Origin: Frateuria defendens
Lineage (GTDB): Bacteria; Pseudomonadota; Gammaproteobacteria; Xanthomonadales; Rhodanobacteraceae
Direction: 5' to 3'
Length of the DNA stretch: 34,893 nt
NCBI RefSeq assembly: GCF_001182895.1
Contig: NZ_LFQR01000080.1
Coordinates: forward strand, 1 to 34,893
Positions 9,716-17,788 of the stretch are shown here, in pieces. The position numbers and the translations under genes were made by a program. Positions within the stretch are counted from its first letter, which is position 1. Every line of letters starts with the position of its first letter. The notes beneath the pieces are model-generated. The model was not told where the DNA came from, did not search any database, and saw nothing but the letters and a program-made list of their open reading frames with translations.

Positions 9716-11125
9716 TCAGCCCAAAGCCCGCACGCGGAAGTTGCGCCCCTTGATCTTGCCCGCGCGCAGGCGCTCCAGTGCCTTGTTCGCCAGCGCCCGG
9801 GCGATCGCCACGTAGGCGCGGGTGGCGAACACGTCGATCTTGCCGATGTCGCCGGCGCTAAGCCCGGCCTCGCCGGTGAGCGCGCCGAGGATGTCGCCGG
9901 GGCGGAGCTTGTCCTGGCGGCCGGCGTCGATCACCAGGGTCTTCATCGGGGCGAGGTTGAGCGTCTTGCCGCGCGGCTGCGCGAGCTTGAGCGCCCGCCA
10001 CGGCAGCGGCTCGCCCAGCACTTGCTCGATGTTGGCGGCCTTGGGCCGCTCGCGCGGCGTGCACAGGGTGATCGCCAGGCCCGATTGCCCGGCGCGGCCG
10101 GTGCGGCCGATGCGGTGGGTGTGGGTGTCCGGGTCGTGCGCGATGTCGTAGCTGAGCACCAGCGGCAGCGCGGCGATGTCGAGCCCGCGCGCGGCGACGT
10201 CGGTGGCCACCAGCACGGCGCAGCTGCGGTTGGCGAAGCGCACCAGCACCTCGTCGCGGTCGCGCTGCTCCATGTCGCCGTGCAGGGCGAGGGCGGAGAA
10301 GCCGCGGCGGTCCAGCTCCTGCGCCACCGCGTCCACGTCGCGGCGCATGTTGCAGAACACCAGCGCACCACCTTGTCGTAGATCGGGGCCGCGCTCGCCG
10401 GCGAGCAGCTGGGCCAGGGCGTCGGCCTTCTGCGCCGGCTCCACCTCGATGAACTGCTGATCGATCGCCGGCTTCGTCTCGGCCGGTGCCCCCACCGTGA
10501 TCTCGACCGGCTCGCGCTGCAGGCGTCGGCTGACCGCGCGGATCGCCTCCGGGTAGGTGGCCGAGAACAGCAGCGTCTGATGGTGCTTGGCGATGCGGCC
10601 CACGATGTCGTCGATGGCCTCGCTGAAACCCATGTCCAGCATGCGGTCGGCCTCGTCGAGCACCAGCACCTTGATGCCGCCGCCGTGCAGGCTGCCGCGC
10701 TTTAAGTGTTCCTGCACGCGGCCGGGCGTGCCCACCACGATGTGCGGGTCGTGCGCCAGCGAGGCCAGCTGCGGCCCCAGCGGCATGCCGCCGCACAGGG
10801 TCAGCAGCTTCACGTTGGGGATGTTGGCGGCGAGCTTGCGGATCGCCTTGCTCACCTGGTCGGCCAGTTCGCGCGTGGGGCACAGCACCAGCGCCTGCAG
10901 CCGGGTCGTGTCCGCATCCAGCGCCTGCAGCAGGCCGAGGCCGAAGGCGGCGGTCTTGCCGCTGCCGGTGCGGGCCTGGGCGATCACGTCGCGGCCTTGC
11001 AGCATCGGCGGCAGGCTCTGCGCCTGCACCGGGGTCATGGCGTCGTAGCCGTGCGCGGCGAGGCTGGCGAGCAGGGCGGGCTTGAGCGGGAGCGTGCTGA
11101 AGGCGGTCATTCGCCATGATCGCAT
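9716..11125 (-). CDS. dbpA: ATP-dependent RNA helicase DbpA (DEAD-box)
   Basis: A 469-residue DEAD-box helicase that acts in 50S ribosome assembly on 23S rRNA hairpin 92. Motif I ARTGSGKT is at 51-58, DEAD at 157-160 and HRIGRTGRAG lies in the second RecA domain. The last about 75 residues are the DbpA RNA-binding domain (RPGDILGALTGEAGL, DIGKIDVF, KIKGRNFRVRAL), which separates it from RhlE and SrmB. The ATG at 11125 (MRSWRMTAF) is chosen because GGAGG lies 7 nt upstream; the internal ATG at 11110 has no such site. It converges with the 49-residue protein gene. Confidence 0.95.
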   Translation of the reverse strand: MRSWRMTAFSTLPLKPALLASLAAHGYDAMTPVQAQSLPPMLQGRDVIAQARTGSGKTAAFGLGLLQALDADTTRLQALVLCPTRELADQVSKAIRKLAANIPNVKLLTLCGGMPLGPQLASLAHDPHIVVGTPGRVQEHLKRGSLHGGGIKVLVLDEADRMLDMGFSEAIDDIVGRIAKHHQTLLFSATYPEAIRAVSRRLQREPVEITVGAPAETKPAIDQQFIEVEPAQKADALAQLLAGERGPDLRQGGALVFCNMRRDVDAVAQELDRRGFSALALHGDMEQRDRDEVLVRFANRSCAVLVATDVAARGLDIAALPLVLSYDIAHDPDTHTHRIGRTGRAGQSGLAITLCTPRERPKAANIEQVLGEPLPWRALKLAQPRGKTLNLAPMKTLVIDAGRQDKLRPGDILGALTGEAGLSAGDIGKIDVFATRAYVAIARALANKALERLRAGKIKGRNFRVRALG

Positions 11126-11181
11126 CAATCCGCCTCCGCATGAGTCCGGTGCGGGCCTGCGCCGCGGCGGCGGGGCCGCCC

Positions 11182-11574
11182 CTACACGTGCCCCCACAGC
11201 GCCATGCCCGCCACCGTGGCGGCGAGCAGCACCGCCGCCACGCGCTGGCTGACGGCGATGCGCCGGCGCGGCGCGTCCGCGTCGCGGAGCCGGCGCACCG
11301 CGGGCAGGGCGAACCCCTGCACGAGGGCGGCGAGCAGGGCGCACAGTACGGCGGCGCCCAGCACGCGGGTCGAAGGCACGGCCGGGACGCCGCGCAGCGA
11401 CAGGGCCCAGACGGCGACGCCCATGGCCAATGTCGCCACCGCGGCGCCGAACTGCGGGTAGGCCAGCCGCTCGGCGTTGGCGCCGGCGGTACGCGCGAGC
11501 ACGAAGGTGGTGCCGGCCCAGAACACGCCGGTGAGCACGTGCAGCACAATGAGGAAGACCAGCAAGGTTTGCAT
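11182..11574 (-). CDS. Four-helix membrane protein, CopD/DUF2269-like
   Basis: A 130-residue integral membrane protein with four predicted helices (about 2-24, 41-60, 66-88, 106-128). The first helix carries LHVLTGVFWAGTTF, resembling the histidine-containing LH-x5-W-x-G pattern of CopD and DUF2269 small membrane proteins, some of which bind haem or copper. GAGG stands shortly before the ATG. It is divergent from a TetR gene with a palindromic operator between, so it is the probable target of that repressor. Function is not assigned. Confidence 0.75.
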   Translation of the reverse strand: MQTLLVFLIVLHVLTGVFWAGTTFVLARTAGANAERLAYPQFGAAVATLAMGVAVWALSLRGVPAVPSTRVLGAAVLCALLAALVQGFALPAVRRLRDADAPRRRIAVSQRVAAVLLAATVAGMALWGHV

Positions 11575-11600
11575 GACAGCCTCACCCGGGTTTTATTTGG

Positions 11601-11615
11601 TATACAAAATGTATA
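11601..11615. promoter_or_regulatory. Inverted-repeat operator TATAC-N5-GTATA
   Basis: TATAC (11601-11605) and GTATA (11611-11615) flank AAAAT, in the only AT-rich island of the region, between divergent membrane-protein and TetR genes. TATAGT (11612-11617) is a 5/6 match to a -10 box for the TetR gene and overlaps the right arm, so binding would block transcription. A TetR autoregulatory operator is the simplest reading. Confidence 0.6.
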
Positions 11616-11637
11616 GTGAAATTTGGCGGCGTACAAG

Positions 11638-12264
11638 ATGAGCACGCGGACGTATCGCAGCGCCGCGCGCGCGGAGGCGGCCGGGCAGACGCGCGCGCGC
11701 ATTCTCGCCGCGGCGACGGAGCTGCTGCGCGAGGCCGGCGTGGCGGGGTTCTCGCTGGAATCGGTGGGCAAGGCGGCGGGCGTAACGCGGCTGACGGTAT
11801 ACAACCAGTTCGGCTCGCGCCGCGCGCTGCTGGAGGCCGTGTTCGACGAACTGGCCGCGCGCGGCGGGCTGCACCGCATCCGCGACGCCATGGCGGACGA
11901 TGACCCGCACGCGGGCCTGCGCCGGCTGGTCGGCATCTTCTGCGACTTCTGGGGTGCGGACCTGGATTCGCTGGCCGGCCTGCACGGCGCGGCCTCGGGC
12001 GATGCGGAGTTCGCGGAAAGCCTCGGCGCCCGCAACGAACGGCGACGCGGAACCTTCGCGGCGCTGGTCGAGCGCCTGGTCGAGCGCGGCGAAGTACGCG
12101 CCAGGGACGCGCGCGACCTGGTCGATCTGCTCTTCGTGCTGACCAGTCTCCAGGTGTTCACCCAACTGAAGGTCGGCAAGCGCAGCAAGGTGTCGGTGCG
12201 CCGGCTGATCGAGGCGGCGGCCGTCGACGCGGTGCGGCGGGCCGGACCGGCTGGCGTGCCGTAG
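11638..12264 (+). CDS. TetR/AcrR family transcriptional regulator
   Basis: A 208-residue repressor. Residues about 18-66 are the TetR helix-turn-helix (RARILAAATELL, GFSLESVGKAAGVTRLTVYNQFGSRRALL); the remainder is a variable, helical ligand and dimer domain. The ATG at 11638 is preferred; a TTG five codons earlier is possible but would lie close to the predicted transcription start. It likely controls itself and the divergent membrane protein through the 11601-11615 palindrome. The inducer is unknown. Confidence 0.88.
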   Translation: MSTRTYRSAARAEAAGQTRARILAAATELLREAGVAGFSLESVGKAAGVTRLTVYNQFGSRRALLEAVFDELAARGGLHRIRDAMADDDPHAGLRRLVGIFCDFWGADLDSLAGLHGAASGDAEFAESLGARNERRRGTFAALVERLVERGEVRARDARDLVDLLFVLTSLQVFTQLKVGKRSKVSVRRLIEAAAVDAVRRAGPAGVP

Positions 12265-12653
12265 GCGCCGGCTTGCGTGGTGGCCGGTGTGTCGGCGGAG
12301 GGCCTGACGGGTGTCGGATCCCGGCCGGCCTCCGCAGGTGCCTGGCTTCGGCCTCACTGTCTCGAGGTGAAGTCCTTCTCTCCTCGGGAGAAGGTGCCGG
12401 CAGGCGGATGAGGGTTCGGCCGGAGCGTCGGACATCACTTCTGCGCTCCGGCCGAACCGTCGCCTCGAACCTCTCCCACGTCACGGCACCGGACACCCTT
12501 GCCACGGCCATGCCATCGCCGTGATTCGACGCTAACCCGGGGCGGAGGGGACGCATGCGGTATCGAGGGCGCGGCGGAGGTTTCGCGCCACCGGTGTTGA
12601 ACGATCCCGCGCGGCGGCCTACCTTGCTCGCATTTTCCGCCGCTGGAACCGCC
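12265..12653. other. Repeat-bearing spacer before the GST gene
   Basis: A 389-bp non-coding gap. It contains a composite repeat described separately (12374-12458), preceded by G/C-rich sequence. The last part (about 12540-12650) should hold the GST promoter, but I see no clear boxes. An open frame runs through it into the GST gene without a binding site and is not counted as coding. Confidence 0.45.
12374..12458. repeat. Composite palindromic repeat, two hairpins
   Basis: CCTTCTC / GAGAAGG (12374-12380, 12388-12394) is followed by GTGCCGGCAGGCGGATGAGGG, which resembles the dispersed Xanthomonas-type intergenic repeat. A perfect 15-bp inverted repeat follows, GGTTCGGCCGGAGCG (12413-12427) with CGCTCCGGCCGAACC (12444-12458), separated by 16 bases. 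It lies after the TetR stop and could terminate transcription, but has no T-tract. Confidence 0.7.
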
Positions 12654-13358
12654 GTGTCCGATCTGTCCGCCTTCCCTATCACCACCCGCTGGCCGGCCCT
12701 TCATCCCGAGCGCATCCAGCTCTATTCGCTCAACACGCCCAACGGCGTGAAGGTCTCGATCATGCTGGAGGAGACGGGGCTGCCGTACGAGCCGCACCTG
12801 GTCGACATCATGCAGGACGAGAGCCACCTGCCGGCGTTCCTCTCGCTCAATCCCAACGGCAAGATCCCCGCGATCGTCGATCCGGACGGCCCGGGCGGCA
12901 AGCCGCTGGGGCTGTTCGAGTCGGGCGCGATCCTGCTCTATCTGGCGGAGAAGACGGGCCGGTTCATCCCGGCCGATCCGGCGCGGCGCTGGGAGACGAT
13001 CCAGTGGGTGTTCTTCCAGATGGCCTCGATCGGGCCGATGTTCGGCCAGATCGGCTTCTTCCATAAGTTCGCCGGCAGGGAGTACGAGGACAAGCGCCCG
13101 CTGCAACGCTACGTCGACGAATCGAAGCGCCTGCTCGGCGTGCTCGACGAGCGCCTGGCCGGCCGCGACTGGATCATGGGCGAGGACTACAGCATCGCCG
13201 ACATCGCCACGCTCGGCTGGGTGAACAACCTCGTTACCTTCTACGGGGCGCGCGAGCTGGTGGCGTTCGACGGCTACGCCAACGTGGCCGCCTGGCTGGC
13301 GCGCGGGCTGGCGCGGCCGGCGGTGCAGCGCGGGCTCGGCATCCCCGGCCGGAGCTGA
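12654..13358 (+). CDS. Glutathione S-transferase, YfcG/YghU (nu-class) type
   Basis: A 234-residue glutathione transferase with a thioredoxin-like domain (about 20-105) and a helical C-terminal domain. The N-terminus SDLSAFPITTRWP with YSLNTPNGVKVSIMLEETGLPY is typical of the YfcG/YghU group, which acts as a disulfide-bond reductase or peroxidase with glutathione. NPNGKIPAIVDPDG and LFESGAILLYLAEK form the glutathione site, and DYSIADIATLGWV is the N-capping box. The family start coincides with the GTG at 12654; binding-site evidence is weak (TGGA), and a longer ATG-initiated form (12555) has no family support. Confidence 0.9.
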   Translation: MSDLSAFPITTRWPALHPERIQLYSLNTPNGVKVSIMLEETGLPYEPHLVDIMQDESHLPAFLSLNPNGKIPAIVDPDGPGGKPLGLFESGAILLYLAEKTGRFIPADPARRWETIQWVFFQMASIGPMFGQIGFFHKFAGREYEDKRPLQRYVDESKRLLGVLDERLAGRDWIMGEDYSIADIATLGWVNNLVTFYGARELVAFDGYANVAAWLARGLARPAVQRGLGIPGRS

Positions 13359-13471
13359 GCCATCGCCGCGCGGGTTATCCGGACGATGCGGGCCGATACA
13401 GCGGGGACGCGGCCCGGTTCGGGCTGCGGGCGCCGCGCCATGGTCGCGCAGGTCGCCGGTGAGGCAGGCGA

Positions 13472-14335
13472 GTGACCGACGCGCTGCGAGGCCTGGTCGA
13501 AACGCTGGAGCGGGACGGTTCCCTGGACGAGCCGGAACGGCTGCGCCAGCGCATCGAGGCGCTCGACCGCCTGGAAGCGTATTTCCCCGACGGGCTCGAT
13601 GCCGATGGCGCCGCGGCGGGCGGGGATGCGCTTCGCCGCCGGGCCGTGGCGATCCACGCGAGGCTGGCGGCGATCAACCGCCGGCTCTATGACTCCCTCC
13701 GCCGCGACATCCGGCTCGGCCGCGGGCGGGAGCGCCTGCTGCCATGGTCGCCCGCACCCGGCGAAGATCCGCAGGCGGGCGAGGAGGGCTACGACTACCT
13801 CGACGAATGGCTGGGCGGGATCCTTCCCTTCGACACGCCCGACGCGGTGGCCGCGCCGGCGGCGGAGATGGTGTTCTACCAGCCCACGCCGGCGCGCCAC
13901 ATCTTCGACCTGATCCGCCGCACCGCGCTCGCCGCCGACGACGTGTTGATCGATCTCGGCTCCGGGCTCGGCCATGTGCCGCTGCTGGTAGCCCTCTGCA
14001 CCGATGCCCGCTGCATCGGCGTCGAGCTGGAAGCGGCCTACGTCGAATGCGCGCGGCGCTGCGCCGAAGCCTTGAACCTGCCCAGGGTCGCGTTCGTCCG
14101 GCAGGACGCGCGCACGGCGGATTTCTCCGCCGGCACGGTGTTCTACCTCTACACGCCGTTCACCGGCTCGATCCTGCGCGCCGTGCTCGACGCGCTGCAA
14201 CGCGAAGCCGCGCGCCGCGCCATCCGCGTGTGCACCTTCGGCCCCTGCACGCCGGTCGTGGCGCAAGAGCGCTGGCTGGAAGCGGCCGAGCCGCCGGCGG
14301 CGGGGCGGGTGGCGATATTCCATTCGCGCGGCTAG
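13472..14335 (+). CDS. SAM-dependent methyltransferase
   Basis: A 287-residue predicted class I methyltransferase. The N-terminal half (about 1-120) is helical and charged with no recognised domain. The Rossmann part begins near residue 150; motif I is VLIDLGSGLGH at about 158-168, followed by the acidic loop CIGVELE and a later FVRQDA motif. YTPFTGSILRAVLDAL near the C-terminus fits the post-motif region of DOT1/RNA methyltransferase-like folds. The start is a GTG after GAGGCAGGCGA. It lies 113 bp behind the GST gene. The substrate is unknown. Confidence 0.82.
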   Translation: MTDALRGLVETLERDGSLDEPERLRQRIEALDRLEAYFPDGLDADGAAAGGDALRRRAVAIHARLAAINRRLYDSLRRDIRLGRGRERLLPWSPAPGEDPQAGEEGYDYLDEWLGGILPFDTPDAVAAPAAEMVFYQPTPARHIFDLIRRTALAADDVLIDLGSGLGHVPLLVALCTDARCIGVELEAAYVECARRCAEALNLPRVAFVRQDARTADFSAGTVFYLYTPFTGSILRAVLDALQREAARRAIRVCTFGPCTPVVAQERWLEAAEPPAAGRVAIFHSRG

Positions 14336-14397
14336 CGTCGCGTCGCGGTGTTCCGCGCGGCAGCCTGGGCACGCCATGCCGCCGCGTGGCGCAGCCT

Positions 14398-14735
14398 CTA
14401 CTCGGTGGCGCGGCAGGCCGGCGGCAGCAGCTTCTCCGGCACGTCGCCGCCGCAGGACCAATGGATGGCCCCGTTGCGCACGTACGGCGTCAGCTTGAAG
14501 AGATGGCCGCGCAGCGCCGGGTTGGCGAAGCTCACCAGCAATGCGCCGTCGCCGCCCAGCGTGATGCCGGCCACGCTCGCATCGCCGGCGAACGGCGCCA
14601 TGCCCAGCTGCGTGAGTGAATCGGGCCAGCGCTGGTGGCTGGCGCCGAACTGCTCCACCGCCGTGCGGTGGGGCGCGCTGTCCGCCATGGCGGTGTTCAG
14701 CGCGGCGCGGCTCGTGTAGTCCCGTACTGAGCGTC
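14398..14735 (-). pseudogene. Type IV pilin remnant lacking the N-terminal helix
   Basis: Reading the minus strand, the frame gives VRDYTSRAALNTAMADSA and continues to LTPYVRNGAIHWSCGG and LPPACR. This is the order of a type IV major pilin after its membrane helix: the x-DYTxRA segment, an alpha-C helix, and a C-terminal Cys-to-Cys loop with W-x-CGG and P-x-x-CR. The type III signal peptide and the hydrophobic FTLIEL helix are absent; upstream sequence in all frames is hydrophilic. The only ATG (14688) has no ribosome binding site. It is therefore read as a 5'-truncated pilin pseudogene. The tail extends three residues past the usual CR end. Confidence 0.6.
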
Positions 14736-14847
14736 TTCCGGGTTCTCGCAGACCGCGAGGCCGTGGCGGTCGCAGTCGAGTCTAAGCCAACGCCTCGCAG
14801 GCCGGCTACCGCCAGGGGCGGCGGCCGGGCGCGGCCACGCGGCCGGC

Positions 14848-17058
14848 TCAGGGGCCGGGGTGGTAGACGCGCTCGACGTGCCCGGCCAGTTCCTCCGGCC
14901 AGAAGTACACCGTGCGCAGGTTGCCGGTGGTGTAGCGCTCGGCCTCGTCGTTGAAGTGCGGGGATTCGGGGTGGCCGCTCTCGCCGCCGGCGGTGATGGC
15001 GCGGGCGCGGACCTTGGGGCCGAACTCGACCACGGCGACGAAGCTGTTGCCGCTGGTGCCATAGTAGCGCCGGGTGCCTGGCCAGCGGTGCGCGCCGAAG
15101 GAGGCGAGCGAGCCCCAGCGCGAGGACACGAAGGGCACCGGCAGGCTGGGCCTGGCGTCGTCGAAGCGCTGCGCGATGGCGCCATCGTTGCGCTGGTAGC
15201 GGTTGACCTCGCCCCAGGGCACGCCCCAGCTGCCGAAGTCCTTCCGCAAGCGCCCGGAGGCTTCGGCCAGTGCGTCCAGCCGCGCCTTGGCGCCGGCCGG
15301 GCCGGCCATGTAGTCGTAGACGGTGAGGTGGGCGGCGCGGGCCGCGGCGGCCACCTCGTCCCACAGGGTGTCGCCCCAGCACACGGCGAGCGAGGTGGGC
15401 ATGGAGGCGATGCCCCAGCGATAGTCCCAGCCGCGCAGCAGGGCGATCTGGCCGGCGAGCCTGGCGCGCTGCGGATCGCCGGCGGGCAGCGCGTCGTAGT
15501 CGGCCACCAGCACCGGGATCAGCCTGGCGAAGGCCGGCAGATACGAGTCGAAGGCGGCGGTGATCAGCGAGGGCAGGGTGAAGTCCTTCTGCCCGGTGAG
15601 CACGCGCGTGGCGTGCAGGCCGCGCGGGTTCTCGCCGAAGCTGTCCATGTAGCGCGGGTAGTCCTCGCGCCTGGGGCTGTACGGGCCGGCGACGGAATAG
15701 GGCCAGTCGTTGGTGTTGAAGGCCCAGCCGTTGGGCGGGTTGAGCAGGTGCGGGGCGGCGTCGAGCGGCAGCAGGCCATGCCAGTCGGTGGCCGGGTCGC
15801 TGCCGTCCACGGGCCTGGTGTAGTCGAAGCGGTCGTCGCGCCGGGGGATGAACTGCGGGTGCAGGTAGGCGATCTCGCCCTTGTCGTCGGCGAACAGCGT
15901 GTTGTTGGAGGAATTGGCCTTGAGCCCGGCCACCTTCATGTAGCTGGCGTAGTCGGTGGCCTTGGTGCGCAGCCAGCTCTGCTCCAGCGCCTCGATGGGC
16001 TTGTTCATCAGCGCCAGCGCGATCCACTTGCCGTCCAGCTCGCGCACGATGGGGCCGTGGTGGGTGGCATAAGTGGTGAACGTGCGCGCGGCCATCGAGC
16101 CGTCCGCCGCGCGGTAGGGCACGCGGATGGCCTTCTCCGCCACCGGGCGCAGCGCCTCGCCGTAGCGGTAGTAGAGCCGCCCGTCCTTGCGCTCGATGGT
16201 CTCGGCGAACTCGTCCACCACGTCGGCGCCGGTGGAGGTGTGCATCCAGCCGGCGTGCGGGTTGAAGCCCTGGTAGACGAAGAACTGGCCCCAGGTCACC
16301 GCGCCGTATACGTCGAGACCGGTGTCGCTCGACATCTGCAATTCCGAGCGGAAGAAGAACGAGGTGTGCGGGTTGATCAGCAGCAGCGCGTGGCCGTCGG
16401 CGGTGAGCCCGGGCGCGATGGCGATGCCGTTGGAGCCGGTGGGCTCCACCCAGCTCGACGGCGTCTCGGCGAAGGCGACGGGCTGCTTGCCGTGGCCGTA
16501 GAAGGCTTCGAGCTGCTTGAGCGAGGCGCGCTCCATGTCGCCGCCGATGCTGCCCTCGGTGAAGCTGAGCGCCATCCACGGCTCGAAGTGGCGGATCACG
16601 CGCGGGTGCATGTCCGGGTGCGTGGCGAGGTAGAAGTTGAGGCCGTCGGCCCAGGCGTCCATCAGCGTGCGCAGCCAGGATGGGCTTCTGGCGTAGAGCC
16701 GCTGCAATGCGACCGGGTCGATGAAGAGTTTCATGCGCAGGTCCTGCCAGATCGCGGACTCGCCCTCGGCCTCGGCGAGGCGGCCCATCGCGTTGAGGTA
16801 GTTGGTCTCCACGCGGTTGAAGTCGTCCTCGGCCTGCGCGTAGGCCATGCCGAACACCGCGTCGGCATCGGTCTTGCCATGCACGTGGGCGATGCCCCAG
16901 TCGTCGCGGGTGATGGTGGCGGCCTGCGCCTCGCGCTGCCAGCGCACTGCCTCGGGCGTGGCCGCCTGCGCGGCGGTGGCGAGGCCGAGCGCGAGCAGGG
17001 CGGCCAGCGACAGCAGGCGTCGCGGCGGGAGCGGGGGCTTCGGGGTGCGAGCGGGCAT
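14848..17058 (-). CDS. Penicillin acylase family protein (possible AHL acylase)
   Basis: A 736-residue periplasmic Ntn-hydrolase of the penicillin G/cephalosporin/AHL acylase family. Residues 1-32 are a Sec signal ending AAQA; the alpha-subunit region contains RDDWGIAHVHG and FGMAYAQAEDDF; the autoprocessing site is Thr-Gly|Ser209-Asn-Gly, giving the N-terminal nucleophile serine of the beta subunit. LLINPHTSF, HHGPIVRE and GNSFVAVVEFG are typical of the beta chain. GGAAAG lies close before the ATG. Relatives include acyl-homoserine-lactone acylases that degrade quorum signals and acylases for amide-linked metabolites; the substrate here is not determined. Length is typical. Confidence 0.9.
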   Translation of the reverse strand: MPARTPKPPLPPRRLLSLAALLALGLATAAQAATPEAVRWQREAQAATITRDDWGIAHVHGKTDADAVFGMAYAQAEDDFNRVETNYLNAMGRLAEAEGESAIWQDLRMKLFIDPVALQRLYARSPSWLRTLMDAWADGLNFYLATHPDMHPRVIRHFEPWMALSFTEGSIGGDMERASLKQLEAFYGHGKQPVAFAETPSSWVEPTGSNGIAIAPGLTADGHALLLINPHTSFFFRSELQMSSDTGLDVYGAVTWGQFFVYQGFNPHAGWMHTSTGADVVDEFAETIERKDGRLYYRYGEALRPVAEKAIRVPYRAADGSMAARTFTTYATHHGPIVRELDGKWIALALMNKPIEALEQSWLRTKATDYASYMKVAGLKANSSNNTLFADDKGEIAYLHPQFIPRRDDRFDYTRPVDGSDPATDWHGLLPLDAAPHLLNPPNGWAFNTNDWPYSVAGPYSPRREDYPRYMDSFGENPRGLHATRVLTGQKDFTLPSLITAAFDSYLPAFARLIPVLVADYDALPAGDPQRARLAGQIALLRGWDYRWGIASMPTSLAVCWGDTLWDEVAAAARAAHLTVYDYMAGPAGAKARLDALAEASGRLRKDFGSWGVPWGEVNRYQRNDGAIAQRFDDARPSLPVPFVSSRWGSLASFGAHRWPGTRRYYGTSGNSFVAVVEFGPKVRARAITAGGESGHPESPHFNDEAERYTTGNLRTVYFWPEELAGHVERVYHPGP

Positions 17059-17383
17059 CGGCTTTCCGGTAACGGGGTCAAAGCCGTCTTATTTAGCGCA
17101 GGACGGCGCCGGTGGCGATCCGCAGACGGCGCGTCCGTGACGCTTGCGGCACCGTGTCGCGCAAGCGGCCGTGTCCCCATCGGGGGCGAGGCGTCCGCGC
17201 GCTGTCCGCCTGTCCGCGCCTGCGCTCGGGCAGCGTCCGCGGACGGCCAGGGCCGGTTGCGGGGCGATGGGGGAAATGGCTTGGGAATGCGCCGTGCCGG
17301 GGCTTTCGGTGCCTTGGCACAGGCCTTGCCAAATACCTCTCGACGGCATCCCCGCCTCGCCCACGACTCAACGGAGCATCGCC
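17059..17383. other. Divergent spacer with a sigma-54 promoter
   Basis: A 325-bp gap between the acylase gene start (minus) and the small membrane protein gene (plus). The right end carries a sigma-54 element at 17314-17329. The remainder is G/C-rich without other recognised motifs; an activator-binding palindrome was searched for and not found by eye. Confidence 0.5.
17314..17329 (+). promoter_or_regulatory. Sigma-54 (RpoN) -24/-12 promoter
   Basis: TTGGCACAGGCCTTGC matches the RpoN consensus YTGGCAC-N5-TTGC, with the invariant GG (17316-17317) and GC (17328-17329) separated by the canonical 10 bases. Transcription would start about 12 bases after the GC, near 17341, leaving a leader of about 43 nt that includes the GGAG before the ATG at 17384. 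An enhancer-binding activator would be required. Confidence 0.75.
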
Positions 17384-17539
17384 ATGAAACTCGAAACCCT
17401 GCTGCTGCACAGCCTGTTCGCCGCCTGCCTGCTGGTTTGCGCGTTGACCCTGGGCGCCATGCTCACCACGCAGGCGGGCGTGCCCGCCGTGGCCGCGGGT
17501 CATGCGCCGGTTGTGGCGGTGTCGAGCGCGGCCGGCTGA
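17384..17539 (+). CDS. 51-residue small membrane protein
   Basis: A short protein beginning MKLETLLLHSLFAACL, with one hydrophobic helix (about 5-29) followed by an Ala/Val-rich tail (about 30-51). It may be a single-pass inner-membrane peptide or a signal-peptide-bearing exported peptide. GGAG stands 8 nt before the ATG. A near-consensus sigma-54 promoter lies 55 bp upstream, which strongly supports it being a real, regulated gene. An 8-bp hairpin follows about 50 bp after the stop. I do not recognise a family, and no function is assigned. Confidence 0.7.
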   Translation: MKLETLLLHSLFAACLLVCALTLGAMLTTQAGVPAVAAGHAPVVAVSSAAG

Positions 17540-17589
17540 CGGCGCTCGGCCCCGGAAGGCGCGTGGACGTCGCGACGGGCATGGGCCAT

Positions 17590-17616
17590 GGCACGGATGT
17601 TTTGGACGTCCGTGCC
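17590..17616. terminator. Hairpin after the small membrane protein gene
   Basis: GGCACGGA (17590-17597) pairs perfectly with TCCGTGCC (17609-17616) around an 11-base loop containing TTTT. There is no T-tract after the stem. It could end the sigma-54 transcript or be an operator near the LysR gene at 17789. Confidence 0.4.
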
Positions 17617-17788
17617 GGTGCCGCGGCTGGTGTCGGCATGCCGTCCGCCGAGGCGATGCGGCACGCTTCGCCGGCGCCTTCCGGCACCGGCGCTGTGCGC
17701 AAGGGCTATGCTCGCCCGGTGCAATCCTTGTCGCGGCGGCCGGTGCAGGCGGTGCCGGCATGCGGCGCCCTCCACGGTGGATACGGTC

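Noticed and set aside
11126..11344. N-terminal extension of DbpA
   Set aside because: Overlaps the membrane-protein gene and lacks family similarity; GGAGG positions the start at 11125.
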